From contig JALSJN010000011.1 in the NCBI GenBank assembly GCA_026989335.1, positions 1-64,000 of the forward strand: a DNA stretch of 64,000 nt, written 5' to 3'. The notes beneath the pieces are model-generated. The model made no database searches and was not told where the DNA came from. It worked only from the letters and a program-made list of their open reading frames with translations. The position numbers and the translations under genes are program-made. The DNA is from Thiotrichaceae bacterium (GTDB lineage Bacteria > Pseudomonadota > Gammaproteobacteria > Thiotrichales > Thiotrichaceae). Below, in pieces: positions 50,956 to 61,053 of this stretch (position 1 is the stretch's first letter; every line of letters starts with the position of its first letter).

Positions 50956-51906
50956 TTATACCGAAGGTTTAATGTTAAAATCAATTCCCAGTTGCGTTAA
51001 GACTTTGTCGCCACCCTGAGCCAGTAAATCTTCTGCAACAGCAATACCAAGTGCTTCAGCATTAGAGCGAGCTGCTGTTTTTACGCTACGAAATATTTGT
51101 GAGCCATCTGGAAACCCAAGCAATCCGCGCAAACGAATTTGGTCATTATCAATAAGTTCAGCGTAACCACCAATAGGCACTTGGCAACCACCGTTTAAGC
51201 GGGTATTTTGAGCTCGCTCAGCAGAGACGCGTAAAGCTGTTTCTGGGTGATTCAAGGGCGCTAACAAGGCATTAATAGCCTTATCATCACTACGGCACTC
51301 AATGCCAATAGCGCCTTGACCAATAGCTGGCAAGCTCTGTTCGGTGGGAATACGCTCACTAATTCTGTCATCAAAGCCTAGGCGTTTTAACCCTGCTGAT
51401 GCTAAAATGATGGCATCATAATCACCGTTGTCGAGCTTCGCTAAACGACTATTCACATTGCCGCGTAAGTCTAAAATTTGGATATCAGGACGAGATTCTT
51501 TGAGTTGAGTTTGGCGACGTAAGCTACAGGTCCCCACTTTCGCATTTAAGGGTAAGTCAGTAAGCTTTTTAAATTTGTTAGAAACAAAGGCATCACTTGG
51601 ATCTTCTCGTTCAAGTACAACAGCTAAATGTAAGCCACTTGGGAAAGCCATTGGCACATCTTTCATCGAGTGTACCGCAATATCAGCATCCCCCGCCAAC
51701 ATGCCAACCTCAAGCTCTTTTACAAAAAGCCCTTTGCCGCCAATTTTAGCTAGTGGCGTGTCTAAAATTTTATCACCCTGTGTGGTCATAGTAACAAGTT
51801 CAATCTTAATATCAGGGTGAACTTGCTTAATAAGTCGAGAGACTTCTTCGGCCTGCCAAAGCGCCAAAGGGCTTTTACGTGTGGCAATTCGTAATGTATT
51901 TATCAT
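50956..51906 (-). CDS. hemC: Hydroxymethylbilane synthase
   Basis: '[18 protein letters not shown]', '[35 protein letters not shown]', '[13 protein letters not shown]'. Confidence 0.97.
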   Translation of the reverse strand: MINTLRIATRKSPLALWQAEEVSRLIKQVHPDIKIELVTMTTQGDKILDTPLAKIGGKGLFVKELEVGMLAGDADIAVHSMKDVPMAFPSGLHLAVVLEREDPSDAFVSNKFKKLTDLPLNAKVGTCSLRRQTQLKESRPDIQILDLRGNVNSRLAKLDNGDYDAIILASAGLKRLGFDDRISERIPTEQSLPAIGQGAIGIECRSDDKAINALLAPLNHPETALRVSAERAQNTRLNGGCQVPIGGYAELIDNDQIRLRGLLGFPDGSQIFRSVKTAARSNAEALGIAVAEDLLAQGGDKVLTQLGIDFNIKPSV

Positions 51907-52020
51907 CTTTTGTACTTTTTTAGATCAATTGAAAGGTGAGCACGTTGACTCATTAGTGAGATGCGCTATATTGTAACCGACTTTACCGATTAATGTGTCC
52001 CAAAAAAGGTTAGCGTAGTA

Positions 52021-52503
52021 ATGAAATTTATTTTAAGTAGTATGCTCTATATTTTTTTATCAAGCAGCTTGAGTGCGTCAGAAATTATTGAATCAGCGCT
52101 TATAGAAGAAAGTAATTTTCAAAAGCTTTCACTGCAAATGAAAAAAGAGTCGCTTGGATTGGTTTTAATGTTTCATGCAGCGCATTGCCCTTATTGTGCC
52201 CTTATGGAAAATGATATTTTATCACCCATGGTTAAAAGTAAAGAATACGATAAAAAGGTACTTATTCGTAAATTACAAATAGATGAGTCTAGAGAAATTA
52301 AAGACTTTGAGGGCAAGGTAATAGCACCTTCAGACCTTTCAGATCGATACCAAGCAACACTAACCCCCACGCTGGTATTTCTGGATTATAAGGGTAAAGA
52401 AAAAGCTAAAAAAATGATCGGCATAAATACAGTCGAACTATTTGGCGCTTATCTGGATGCGGAAATTGATAAATTGAAAAGCAATATTGATGCTGAAAAA
52501 TAA
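52021..52503 (+). CDS. Secreted thioredoxin-fold protein (SoxW-like)
   Basis: Signal peptide; 'FHAAHCPYCALMENDIL' CxxC; 'LTPTLVFLDYKGKE'. Confidence 0.82.
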   Translation: MKFILSSMLYIFLSSSLSASEIIESALIEESNFQKLSLQMKKESLGLVLMFHAAHCPYCALMENDILSPMVKSKEYDKKVLIRKLQIDESREIKDFEGKVIAPSDLSDRYQATLTPTLVFLDYKGKEKAKKMIGINTVELFGAYLDAEIDKLKSNIDAEK

Positions 52504-52527
52504 CCTTACATGTTAAACGCGCCTTTA

Positions 52528-52615
52528 ATGACCTGAGATATTAGCACTCGTAGGATGACGAGTAATGACTAAAGCACTAGACGAGTAATGACTAAAGCAC
52601 TAATAGTCAGGTCAT
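52528..52615. repeat. Imperfect inverted repeat (ATGACCTGAGATATTAG / CTAATAGTCAGGTCAT) flanking a 2 x 23-bp tandem repeat
   Basis: GACGAGTAATGACTAAAGCACTA at 52557-52579 and 52580-52602; inverted arms 52528-52544 and 52600-52615. Confidence 0.7.
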
Positions 52616-52955
52616 CCGCTTTTAAACAACAAAACGACATTTGAACAAGAAAAAATAATATAGGGTCAAGAGAACTAGGGTGAGCACCTATGGGTTGAGC
52701 TTTACCATTCGCCATTGTTTTGAAGGTTTCAATTTCTTGCTGGATACGTAGTGCTTATGAGTGAGCTCATCAAAATAGTGTTTGAAGCGTTCGCCTGTAT
52801 TTTTTTGAATAAAATAAGAAAATATTTATCCGTCATTTGTACCATGAAACCATTAATTCGTGCAATAAGATCCATTAGGAGGACATTCGTCCAATAGATA
52901 ATCTGGGAACTTTCTTTAATAGTCGGTAACATTATTATTGTTCTACTGTTGAAGG

Positions 52956-53138
52956 ATGGAAGCTATGAAGGCTGAATTTGTGAGCGAGCAAGAACTAGCT
53001 TATTCTCAACCCCTATTAGTAAAATTTAGCGTTTCTTTTCTCCATGACTTTGAGCACAACTCTATCTGGAGAAAAATAATGGATAACTCACTTTTAAATA
53101 AAATGCGCTTGTTATTAAAAGTGAGACAGGGAAAGTGA
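52956..53138 (+). CDS. Possible 60-aa protein whose stop overlaps the PiT start codon (GTGA)
   Basis: MEAMKAEFVSEQELAYSQPLLVKFSVSFLHDFEHNSIWRKIMDNSLLNKMRLLLKVRQGK*; TGA 53136-53138 overlaps GTG 53135-53137. Confidence 0.4.
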   Translation: MEAMKAEFVSEQELAYSQPLLVKFSVSFLHDFEHNSIWRKIMDNSLLNKMRLLLKVRQGK

Positions 53139-54652
53139 GCTATTATAAATTACTATTATCAGCAGGTTTTTTAGTTCTCATATTAATCATTAGTTCATAC
53201 CTTACCTTTGGGTTAAGCGGTGGTTTTCTACTTGTCAGTGCATCCGTGATTGGTGGGTATATGGCGATTAATATTGGCGCTAATGATGTAGCCAATAATG
53301 TGGGGCCTGCCGTTGGCGCAAAAGCACTAACCATGGTTTCAGCCATTGCTATAGCAGCAGTTTTTGAAGCATTAGGTGCGATAATTGCAGGTGGAGATGT
53401 TGTTAGTACCATAAAAAAAGGGATTATTGACCCTGCAATGATCAACGATACTGGCAAGTTTATTTGGATAATGATGTCTGCATTATTAGCAGCTGCATTG
53501 TGGCTTAATGTAGCCACTGCAGTTGGAGCTCCGGTATCTACAACTCATTCTATTGTAGGTGGCGTTTTAGGTGCTGGGGTCGCTGCAGGCGGTTTTGGTA
53601 TAGCCAACTGGGGGACTATGGGAGCGATTGCTGCAAGTTGGGTTATTTCACCCGTAATGGGCGGGGCAATAGCCGCGTTGTTTCTCTACATTATAAAAAG
53701 AAGTATCACCTATCGCGCGAATAAAATTGCTGCTGCAATAAATGTAGTCCCTGTTTTAATTGCATTAATGACGTGGTCTTTTTCAACCTACCTTATTCTA
53801 AAGGGTCTTAAAAGACTCGTTCAAATTGATTTTATATGGGCATTACTTATTGGTTTGGGTTTATCTATTGCCCTGTATTTTTATATTAAGCCATTGATTG
53901 CAAAGAAGGCAAAACACTTGGAAAACCGTAAAAAGAGCGTGAATGATCTTTTCACGGTTCCTTTGATTTTCTCTGCGGCATTACTTAGTTTTGCACACGG
54001 TGCAAATGATGTCGCTAATGCAGTGGGACCTTTGGCTGCTATTAATGATGCAGTATTGCACGGTGGGATCTCGCAAAAAGCAGAAATCCCACTATGGATA
54101 ATGCTAATTGGCGCTTTAGGTATTGCATTAGGTTTGATGCTCTATGGGCCAAAGTTGATTCGTACTGTAGGTACTGAAATTACCGAGCTAGATAAAATGC
54201 GCGCCTTCAGTGTTGCTATGGCGGCTTCAATTACTGTCATCATTGCTAGTCAACTAGGCCTTCCTGTTAGCTCTACCCATATTGCGGTTGGGGCTGTGTT
54301 TGGAGTTGGTTTTTTGCGCGAATACTTAAAAGTGAGCTATGACTGTCTTTTAGAAGAAATCATAGACCACCACAAAAAAACCAATAAAAATAGTGCTGAC
54401 TTAAGCCGGTTTCTCAGCCACTTCGATGACGCATCACTGAAACAAAAGGATGTGATGATAAAAGAGTTAAAGAGTAATGGCTTTAAGAAAATAATGACTA
54501 AAAAAGAACTTAAGTCATTAAAGAAAAGGCGCAAGAAAGAGCTGGTAAAGCGCTCAGCTTTTCTTCGTATAATCGCAGCATGGTTGATAACTGTACCTGC
54601 ATCGGCGTTGATTGCCGCCATGCTTTATGCGATTACACAATTAATTTTTTAA
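53135..54652 (+). CDS. PiT family inorganic phosphate transporter
   Basis: Duplicated PiT signature 'GANDVANNVGPAVGA' and 'GANDVANAVGPLAAI'; 'GAPVSTTHSIVGGVLGAG' / 'GLPVSSTHIAVGAVFGVG'. Confidence 0.95.
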   Translation: MSYYKLLLSAGFLVLILIISSYLTFGLSGGFLLVSASVIGGYMAINIGANDVANNVGPAVGAKALTMVSAIAIAAVFEALGAIIAGGDVVSTIKKGIIDPAMINDTGKFIWIMMSALLAAALWLNVATAVGAPVSTTHSIVGGVLGAGVAAGGFGIANWGTMGAIAASWVISPVMGGAIAALFLYIIKRSITYRANKIAAAINVVPVLIALMTWSFSTYLILKGLKRLVQIDFIWALLIGLGLSIALYFYIKPLIAKKAKHLENRKKSVNDLFTVPLIFSAALLSFAHGANDVANAVGPLAAINDAVLHGGISQKAEIPLWIMLIGALGIALGLMLYGPKLIRTVGTEITELDKMRAFSVAMAASITVIIASQLGLPVSSTHIAVGAVFGVGFLREYLKVSYDCLLEEIIDHHKKTNKNSADLSRFLSHFDDASLKQKDVMIKELKSNGFKKIMTKKELKSLKKRRKKELVKRSAFLRIIAAWLITVPASALIAAMLYAITQLIF

Positions 54653-54679
54653 CAACAGATAAAAGAAACGGAGAAAAAT

Positions 54680-55342
54680 TTGTCTTTTATAGATTATCCA
54701 ATTCTCATTAGAGATTTCATGGTTGATTTTACCAGTCTCTACTTATTTGCTTATGTCGTCGTTTACAAGCGCTTTCGTAATACCGAGCTTTTTGTGACGG
54801 GTTCTTTGTTCAATATTTTTATATTATTGATCATTATGTCAATAGTAAGAACCGATTTTAATATTGCAGTCGGCTTTGGATTATTTGCATTGTTATCTTT
54901 GGTGCAACTCCGGAGTGCTCAGTTCACTAAAACTGAAATGGGGTTTCTATTTGGGTGTATTTCTCTTGCCGTTATCAATGGCGCAGGTATTAGTGATTTC
55001 AGCTTTGTTTTGCTCTGTAACTTTGTTGTCGTTATAACGGGGTGGGTCTTTAGTTCTTGGGCGGTAGAGCATTCAGCTAATATCATTCCAAAAGACAATG
55101 CTCGTAAGATAGCGATTACTCTTGATCATATTGATGACAATGTCTTAAACAATAAACAACAGATGCTAGATAAACTTACCGCGTTATTGGGAGTAGAAAT
55201 ATCCTCTTTTTCTATTAAAAAGGTGGACTATGTTCGAGATACTGTAAATCTTAATGCTTTGTATCAGGTACATGATACTGAGATACCACAGCATATGCAT
55301 AATGTTGGGCCTGAGCTTGATGAAGATGAAGTTCTGAAGTAA
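54680..55342 (+). CDS. DUF4956 family membrane protein (TTG start)
   Basis: TTG with ACGGAG SD; N-terminal TM helices, 'FGLFALLSLVQLRSAQFTKTEMGFLFGCISLAVINGAG'; adjacent VTC gene. Confidence 0.85.
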   Translation: MSFIDYPILIRDFMVDFTSLYLFAYVVVYKRFRNTELFVTGSLFNIFILLIIMSIVRTDFNIAVGFGLFALLSLVQLRSAQFTKTEMGFLFGCISLAVINGAGISDFSFVLLCNFVVVITGWVFSSWAVEHSANIIPKDNARKIAITLDHIDDNVLNNKQQMLDKLTALLGVEISSFSIKKVDYVRDTVNLNALYQVHDTEIPQHMHNVGPELDEDEVLK

Positions 55343-55348
55343 AAATTT

Positions 55349-56230
55349 ATGAAAATAACAACTAATAAAATTACTAATAGCGCCATTGAATCAGTCCAAG
55401 CTGATAAAGGCAAGCAGCCTAAATTGAAGATATTCGACGATACCAAGAAAACATTGACGGAGCTATTTGATCAGTTTGCCCCTATTTCTTTAGAAGACAC
55501 CAATAAATCAGCAAAAATGTTGAAGCGTTTTGACAATAAATATGTGGTGGACAGAGACCAATTTGAAGAGTTCTTATCTTTAACTCTTGAAGATTTTAAA
55601 GTTTTAGAAATTAAAAAGACGCGTCAGTTTTCCTATACATCTTGCTATTATGACGGTGATTATCGTTGCTATTTTGATCACCTTCAAGGTAAGCGTCGTC
55701 GCTTTAAAGTACGAACTAGAGAGTATGTGGATAGTGGGTTGATGTTTTTTGAAGTAAAGCTTAAGGGTTTGCGTGGACAGACGGATAAACATCGAATTTC
55801 GACAGGGAAGTTCTCAGCGGAAACAATAGTTGGTGAAGAATTAAAATTATTGACGGCTGCGTACGAGGAAAACTATAAAGTAGATTATGCTTATAACTTA
55901 AAGCCTGCATTAATCGTTGATTACCGGCGATGTACTCTGGTTGTGCGTGTCACTATTGACTTCTCTCTTGCTTTTACACCATTCAAAGCAGATGAAGAGA
56001 AAATACAGATAGGCGAGAACTTCATTATTATTGAAACCAAATCAAGTAATGGCAAGGGTCTTGCAGACGAGGTAATGAAACGTATGGGTATCAGACAGGC
56101 AAGTAAATGCTCTAAATATTGTTTGGGTGTAAATTTGTTAGGTGAGGTGAGGCAAACAAATAGTTTTTTACCTATGGTTAAACGAATATCAGAAAATATT
56201 ATTTCTGGTACACGGCTTTTTAAAAGTTAA
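55349..56230 (+). CDS. VTC-domain (CYTH/TTM fold) polyphosphate polymerase-like protein
   Basis: 'LKRFDNKYVVDRDQFEEFL', 'RRRFKVRTREY', 'FFEVKLKG', 'LIVDYRRC', 'FIIIETKSSNGKGLADEVM', 'SKYCLGV'. Confidence 0.88.
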   Translation: MKITTNKITNSAIESVQADKGKQPKLKIFDDTKKTLTELFDQFAPISLEDTNKSAKMLKRFDNKYVVDRDQFEEFLSLTLEDFKVLEIKKTRQFSYTSCYYDGDYRCYFDHLQGKRRRFKVRTREYVDSGLMFFEVKLKGLRGQTDKHRISTGKFSAETIVGEELKLLTAAYEENYKVDYAYNLKPALIVDYRRCTLVVRVTIDFSLAFTPFKADEEKIQIGENFIIIETKSSNGKGLADEVMKRMGIRQASKCSKYCLGVNLLGEVRQTNSFLPMVKRISENIISGTRLFKS

Positions 56231-56272
56231 ATAATCGATCTAAAAAGAAGTTCAAACACAAGGTTAAATGAA

Positions 56273-57499
56273 ATGAGAATTCTGGAATCAGTAGTCCTAA
56301 TAACAGCCGTAGTGGGCGGGATAGGCTGGACTATTATCTCAACTAAAGATGGTTATAGACAGAATAATGCCATGATAGTGGCACGTTCTATTGATATTTC
56401 ATCAACCATTGATGGTGAAGTAGAGAATGATCAGCTAACGGTTGGCACCCCACTTTTGGCAAATGATTTAATGGTGAAAATTCGTAATACGCGTGTTGAT
56501 CAAGGTCGTGTTACGGAGTTACATACCAAGGTAGCTTACTTAAAGCGTGAAATTAAAAGCGCAGAACAAGAAAAAGTTAAAATTAATGTGATGATGGACG
56601 ATTTAAAAAAGAAATCTATATCATATAAAAACTGGTTAGTAAAAAACCTACAATTAAAGAAAGCAGTAAAAATCCGCGAGCGGATTGTTGGAGAAAAACA
56701 AAAGCTACTAAAAACGCAAAAATTGAGGCAAACGCAAGGACTTTATAAGAAAAAATTGGTTAGTGTTGTGGAGGTGCAAGCAGCACAGACAGAAACTGAT
56801 ATTGCCGATACTCAGCTTAAAGTAATTAATGCTGAATTAATGAGTATCCAGTTTTCATTAACGTCCGTACAAAATAACAAAATTTTCTTTGAAAATGGTA
56901 ATGCCAGTTATTGGCAAAAAACCATTGATGCACTTCAATTTAAAGTGTTCGATAGCAAAAGTAAGACAGATGAACTGCAAGCACAATTAAAACAGTTTTC
57001 AGATCAAGAAGTCGTTGAACGTAACCGTTTAGGAACAGACTTTGTTGAAGAGCATCGCGCGCCCTTTGTTGGTGTAGTTAATGCAGTTTATATTGCAAAA
57101 GGCGCTCATATAAAGTCAGGAACGGTATTAATGCAGGTGCTTGATTGCTCGAACCCGGTCGTTATCGTTCCTATTCCAGAAGCCCGATTTAGTGATTTTA
57201 CTATAGGTAAAAAAGTAACCATTAATCCTATTGACTCAGAGTACGCTTTAGCGGGAACAATAAGATATATCAGTAGTGGTCCTCTAATAAGTCAAGATAA
57301 AACAATTGCACTGCAACAAGAATTAACGGAAAAAGGCAACCATGCCGTGATTACATTTGATGACAACCATTCAAAGAGCGAGATATCTAAGTCATGTGAT
57401 ACCACACGACGTGCTGTTGTGACCATCCCAACAAATTCTCTATATCGTGATATACAGCAATGGGTGAACTCGTACTTTGATAAAAAAAGGCGAGATTAG
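56273..57499 (+). CDS. HlyD-like periplasmic adaptor / membrane fusion protein
   Basis: N-terminal TM, split lipoyl/barrel-sandwich segments flanking a long coiled coil; 'RAPFVGVVNAVYIAKGAHIKSGTVLMQVLD'. Confidence 0.8.
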   Translation: MRILESVVLITAVVGGIGWTIISTKDGYRQNNAMIVARSIDISSTIDGEVENDQLTVGTPLLANDLMVKIRNTRVDQGRVTELHTKVAYLKREIKSAEQEKVKINVMMDDLKKKSISYKNWLVKNLQLKKAVKIRERIVGEKQKLLKTQKLRQTQGLYKKKLVSVVEVQAAQTETDIADTQLKVINAELMSIQFSLTSVQNNKIFFENGNASYWQKTIDALQFKVFDSKSKTDELQAQLKQFSDQEVVERNRLGTDFVEEHRAPFVGVVNAVYIAKGAHIKSGTVLMQVLDCSNPVVIVPIPEARFSDFTIGKKVTINPIDSEYALAGTIRYISSGPLISQDKTIALQQELTEKGNHAVITFDDNHSKSEISKSCDTTRRAVVTIPTNSLYRDIQQWVNSYFDKKRRD

Positions 57500-57682
57500 C
57501 TTTGGATGATAAAACAAGTATGCTTGAATAAAAGAGAGGCGGTAACTTTAGGTGATGGGGTAAGTCTTATTAAAATATCGTTAAGCTTCTTCTACATGCT
57601 GCAAAAATAGAGGGTATAGTAAAATCGTGCTGCTTATAAGCATGCTAATGTTGATTAAATTCAAAGGCAGTGATTTTGTCTT

Positions 57683-58366
57683 TTAACGAGCTTTAAGTAT
57701 GTAGATCAAACGCTTATCATTAGCGCTTTCAGCCATATCAATCGCGCTCATTCTATCTGATGTTCGGGCGTAAGGTGAAGAGCCCCTTTGTTTTAGATAA
57801 TTGGCAATATTGGCATGACGAAAACGAGTGGCGTGATGCAAAGGCAGCCAGTTCTTTATGGTGCGCGCATGTAAGTTAGCGCCATGATTGATGAGATAAA
57901 TGACCGTTGAATAATGCCCGTGAGCAGCTGCCATATGTAGAGCTGTTTCTCTCTCATTATTTGCTACATTAATATTGATGCCTTGTGAAAGTAGCCGTGC
58001 AATGGTTGAGTTGTTGCCGCTACTGGCTGCATTAAAAAGTGCTTCTGGCTCAGGTTTTTCGCTAGTAGCTTGAGGCTGATGTCTTGGTTTTGGAGGGGCT
58101 TTATTGATCTGCTGAGGGCGCGGGGATGCATGTGGTGTTAGTTTACGCGGTTTCAGTTGTCGTACATCACGTGGAGTAGGCGAGTTAGATCTTGCTTGTT
58201 TGGCTTTTTGTACGCTAGCGGGTGGTTTTTGTTTTAATTGGCTTCGATATTCTGATTGAAGCATATGGGTTAACTCATCAAAACTGTATGTTGGTTCTGC
58301 CTTTGCCGATAATAAGGGGGTCCATAATAGGGCGTACAATAATCTGTAAGTTAATCGCTTTAGCAT
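57683..58366 (-). CDS. Secreted ankyrin repeat protein
   Basis: Signal peptide MLKRLTYRLLYALLWTPLLSAKA; repeats 'RETALHMAAAHGHYSTVIYLINHGANLHARTIKNWLPLHHATRF'. Confidence 0.85.
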   Translation of the reverse strand: MLKRLTYRLLYALLWTPLLSAKAEPTYSFDELTHMLQSEYRSQLKQKPPASVQKAKQARSNSPTPRDVRQLKPRKLTPHASPRPQQINKAPPKPRHQPQATSEKPEPEALFNAASSGNNSTIARLLSQGININVANNERETALHMAAAHGHYSTVIYLINHGANLHARTIKNWLPLHHATRFRHANIANYLKQRGSSPYARTSDRMSAIDMAESANDKRLIYILKAR

Positions 58367-58623
58367 AAGGTGTAACTCCAATCTTTAGGGGGTTAGTATA
58401 CAAAAAATCGAAGGTTATTACGACACTGCCAAGTAGTTGTTAAAAATTTTCTGAACAATACATCTGCTTTCTGTGGCGCATTTCTCGTGCAAACGATCAG
58501 TTAGCATATACACCTTTTGTATTATCAATCTTAACGTCTTCAAGTAATAGCCCGGTAATTGCAGCATTGCTTGCCTATAAACTATTTACAAGCGCACATT
58601 TCTAGGGGTAAAAATCTGTTTAT

Positions 58624-58640
58624 TGCACCAGTATAGTGCA
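58624..58640. promoter_or_regulatory. NtrC binding site
   Basis: TGCACCAGTATAGTGCA matches the enteric NtrC palindrome TGCACYNNNNNRGTGCA. Confidence 0.75.
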
Positions 58641-58743
58641 GAGGGTTGTGAGGCTTTGCAGAAAAAGTGTTACAATTTTGGCAATACTCCCAATTTATAA
58701 GCGTTTGGAGAGGAAAAAATTAAGTTGCTACTGTATGATGCTC

Positions 58744-58759
58744 TGGCACATCTTTTGCA
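58744..58759 (+). promoter_or_regulatory. Sigma-54 promoter
   Basis: TGGCAC-N5-TTGCA (TGGCACATCTTTTGCA), about 104 nt downstream of the NtrC site and upstream of glnN. Confidence 0.85.
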
Positions 58760-58852
58760 AATACAATACTGAAAAGAAAGAAGTCCATCCCCCATATTTG
58801 TGACTCCTTTCTAATACCATTAAAAATTTTACGTTTAATAAGGAGCTATACA

Positions 58853-61033
58853 ATGAGTGGAAGTGAATCCCGCGCACAAGCAGTTTTTCAGATAACTAAT
58901 GCAGAGCCAATGTCTCTTAAAAAGCCGAAGTCGCTCGATAAGATTTGGGCAACCGATGTTTTTACATTGGTGAAAATGGAAGAAGCCTTATCTAAAAAAG
59001 CCTTTAGGGCAATGAAGAAAACAGTTGAAACAGGCGCAGCATTAGATGCTTCAACGGCAGACGTGGTTGCAGCTGCAATGAAAGACTGGGCAATATCTAA
59101 AGGTGCCAACTACTTTTCACACATTTTTTACCCAATGACCGGCGCTTCTGCGGAGAAGCATGATGGCTTCATCATCTCTGATGCAAGCGGTAAAGCAATT
59201 ACAGAGTTCACCGGTAGCCTGCTTATAAAAGGCGAGCCAGATGGATCATCATTCCCGAATGGGAGCATTCGTGTAACAAATGCAGCGCGTGGCTATACAG
59301 CATGGGATCCTACCAGCCCTGCCTACATCATGCACAACGATAAAGGCTCTACATTATGTATTCCGTCAATTTTCATCTCTTGGACAGGTGAAGCATTGGA
59401 TATGAAGGTACCGTTGTTACGTTCAAACTCAGCCATGGATAAAGCGGCGCAAAAAGTGCTTAAGTTAATGGGTGAAAAGAATGTTGCTACATTGAACTCA
59501 AGTTGTGGTGCAGAGCAAGAATACTTCTTAGTAGATTCAAATTTTGCTAACTTACGCCCTGACCTAGTGTTAGCGGGTCGTACTTTATTCGGCGCAGCCG
59601 CAGCCAAAGGCCAAGAGTTTGATGATCATTACTTTGGCGCGATTCAGCCACGTATTCTGTCATTTATGCAAGATACCGAAGAGCAATTATACAAGCTAGG
59701 CATCCCTGCTAAAACACGTCACAACGAAGTTGCACCGGGTCAATTTGAGATTGCACCTTATTATGAAGCGGCCAACGTAGCGGCGGATCATCAACAGCTG
59801 CTTATGACTGTTTTCAAGAATACCGCTAAAAAGCACGGTTTTATCTGTTTAATGCACGAAAAACCATTCGCTGGCATTAACGGTTCTGGTAAGCACGTAA
59901 ACTGGTCAGTAGGCAATTCAACACAAGGCAACTTGCTAGATCCTGGTACCACGCCGCACGACAATCTTAACTTTTTAATCTTCTGTGGAGCCGTCATTCG
60001 TGGCGTACATAAATACGGTCCGTTACTTCGTGCAGTAATTGCATCAGCAGGTAACGACCATCGTTTAGGTGCTAACGAAGCGCCACCCGCAATCTTATCT
60101 GTTTACCTTGGTTCACAAATTGAAGGTGTATTTGATCAAATTGCAGAAGGTAAGTTAGATGGTTGTGATGAAGGCGGGATTATGGATATGGGCCTTTCGC
60201 AGATTCCTCCTTTTGCAAAGGATCCGGGTGATCGTAACCGTACTTCTCCATTCGCATTTACAGGCAACCGTTTTGAATTCCGTGCAGTAGGTTCGGATCA
60301 ATCCGTAGCAGGCCCATTAATTGCAATGAATACCATGCTTGCCGATTCATTAAACTGGATTGCAGAAGAGCTAGAAACAGCGATTGATGGCAAGAGCAAT
60401 GCGGCAATACGCGAAGGCGTGATCAAAGTGCTTAAGAAGTTAATGAAAGAGCATGGTGCGGCTGTATTTGGTGGCGACGGTTACTCATCAGAGTGGCACG
60501 AAATGGCCGTTAAAGAGCGTGGCTTGAAAAATTTACCAACAACCGCAGATGCGCTTCCGTATCTTAAAGATGACTCTATCAAGGCATTGTTTGAAAGCAC
60601 AGGTGTGTTATCAGAAACAGAGCTTGCAAGTCGTTTTGAGGTTCATGCAGAAAAGTACATACTGTCTATAGAAGTTGAAGCAAAGCTGGTTCAAAGCATG
60701 GCTAAAACATCAATCTACCCAGCAGCATCACGCTACTTGGCAGACCTTGCGTTAACAGCAGCATCTGCGACTGAAATGGGTGTTGATTTTGATAACGCTA
60801 CAGCAAAGAATGTAGCTAAGAATATTAGCGGCATGATGAAGTCGGTGACTAAGCTTGAAAAAGCAATGGCAAAAGAAGGTCATGGCTCAGAAGAAAAGCA
60901 TATGCAGTTCTGTGCCAATGATGTTCGTGGTTTGATGGATGAAGTACGTGGCTTTGCAGATGCACTTGAGGGTGACGTGGCTGATGATATGTGGCCATTA
61001 CCCACCTACCAAGAAATGTTGTTTATCAAATAA
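58853..61033 (+). CDS. glnN: Glutamine synthetase type III
   Basis: 726 aa; 'GAEQEYFLVD', 'KTRHNEVAPGQFEIAPYYEAANVAADHQQLLM', 'HEKPFAGINGSGKHVNWSV', 'NRTSPFAFTGNRFEFRAVGS'. Confidence 0.96.
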   Translation: MSGSESRAQAVFQITNAEPMSLKKPKSLDKIWATDVFTLVKMEEALSKKAFRAMKKTVETGAALDASTADVVAAAMKDWAISKGANYFSHIFYPMTGASAEKHDGFIISDASGKAITEFTGSLLIKGEPDGSSFPNGSIRVTNAARGYTAWDPTSPAYIMHNDKGSTLCIPSIFISWTGEALDMKVPLLRSNSAMDKAAQKVLKLMGEKNVATLNSSCGAEQEYFLVDSNFANLRPDLVLAGRTLFGAAAAKGQEFDDHYFGAIQPRILSFMQDTEEQLYKLGIPAKTRHNEVAPGQFEIAPYYEAANVAADHQQLLMTVFKNTAKKHGFICLMHEKPFAGINGSGKHVNWSVGNSTQGNLLDPGTTPHDNLNFLIFCGAVIRGVHKYGPLLRAVIASAGNDHRLGANEAPPAILSVYLGSQIEGVFDQIAEGKLDGCDEGGIMDMGLSQIPPFAKDPGDRNRTSPFAFTGNRFEFRAVGSDQSVAGPLIAMNTMLADSLNWIAEELETAIDGKSNAAIREGVIKVLKKLMKEHGAAVFGGDGYSSEWHEMAVKERGLKNLPTTADALPYLKDDSIKALFESTGVLSETELASRFEVHAEKYILSIEVEAKLVQSMAKTSIYPAASRYLADLALTAASATEMGVDFDNATAKNVAKNISGMMKSVTKLEKAMAKEGHGSEEKHMQFCANDVRGLMDEVRGFADALEGDVADDMWPLPTYQEMLFIK

Positions 61034-61053
61034 ACAATATTTTATCGGTAGTG

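Noticed and set aside
52729-52932. 67-aa minus-strand ORF before the PiT gene
   Set aside because: No recognisable domain, no good SD, in a degenerate intergenic region; a decayed gene is possible but unsupported
58400-58850. Riboswitch or glnA-type RNA motif in the glnN leader
   Set aside because: No recognisable conserved RNA motif; the NtrC site and sigma-54 promoter explain the leader better
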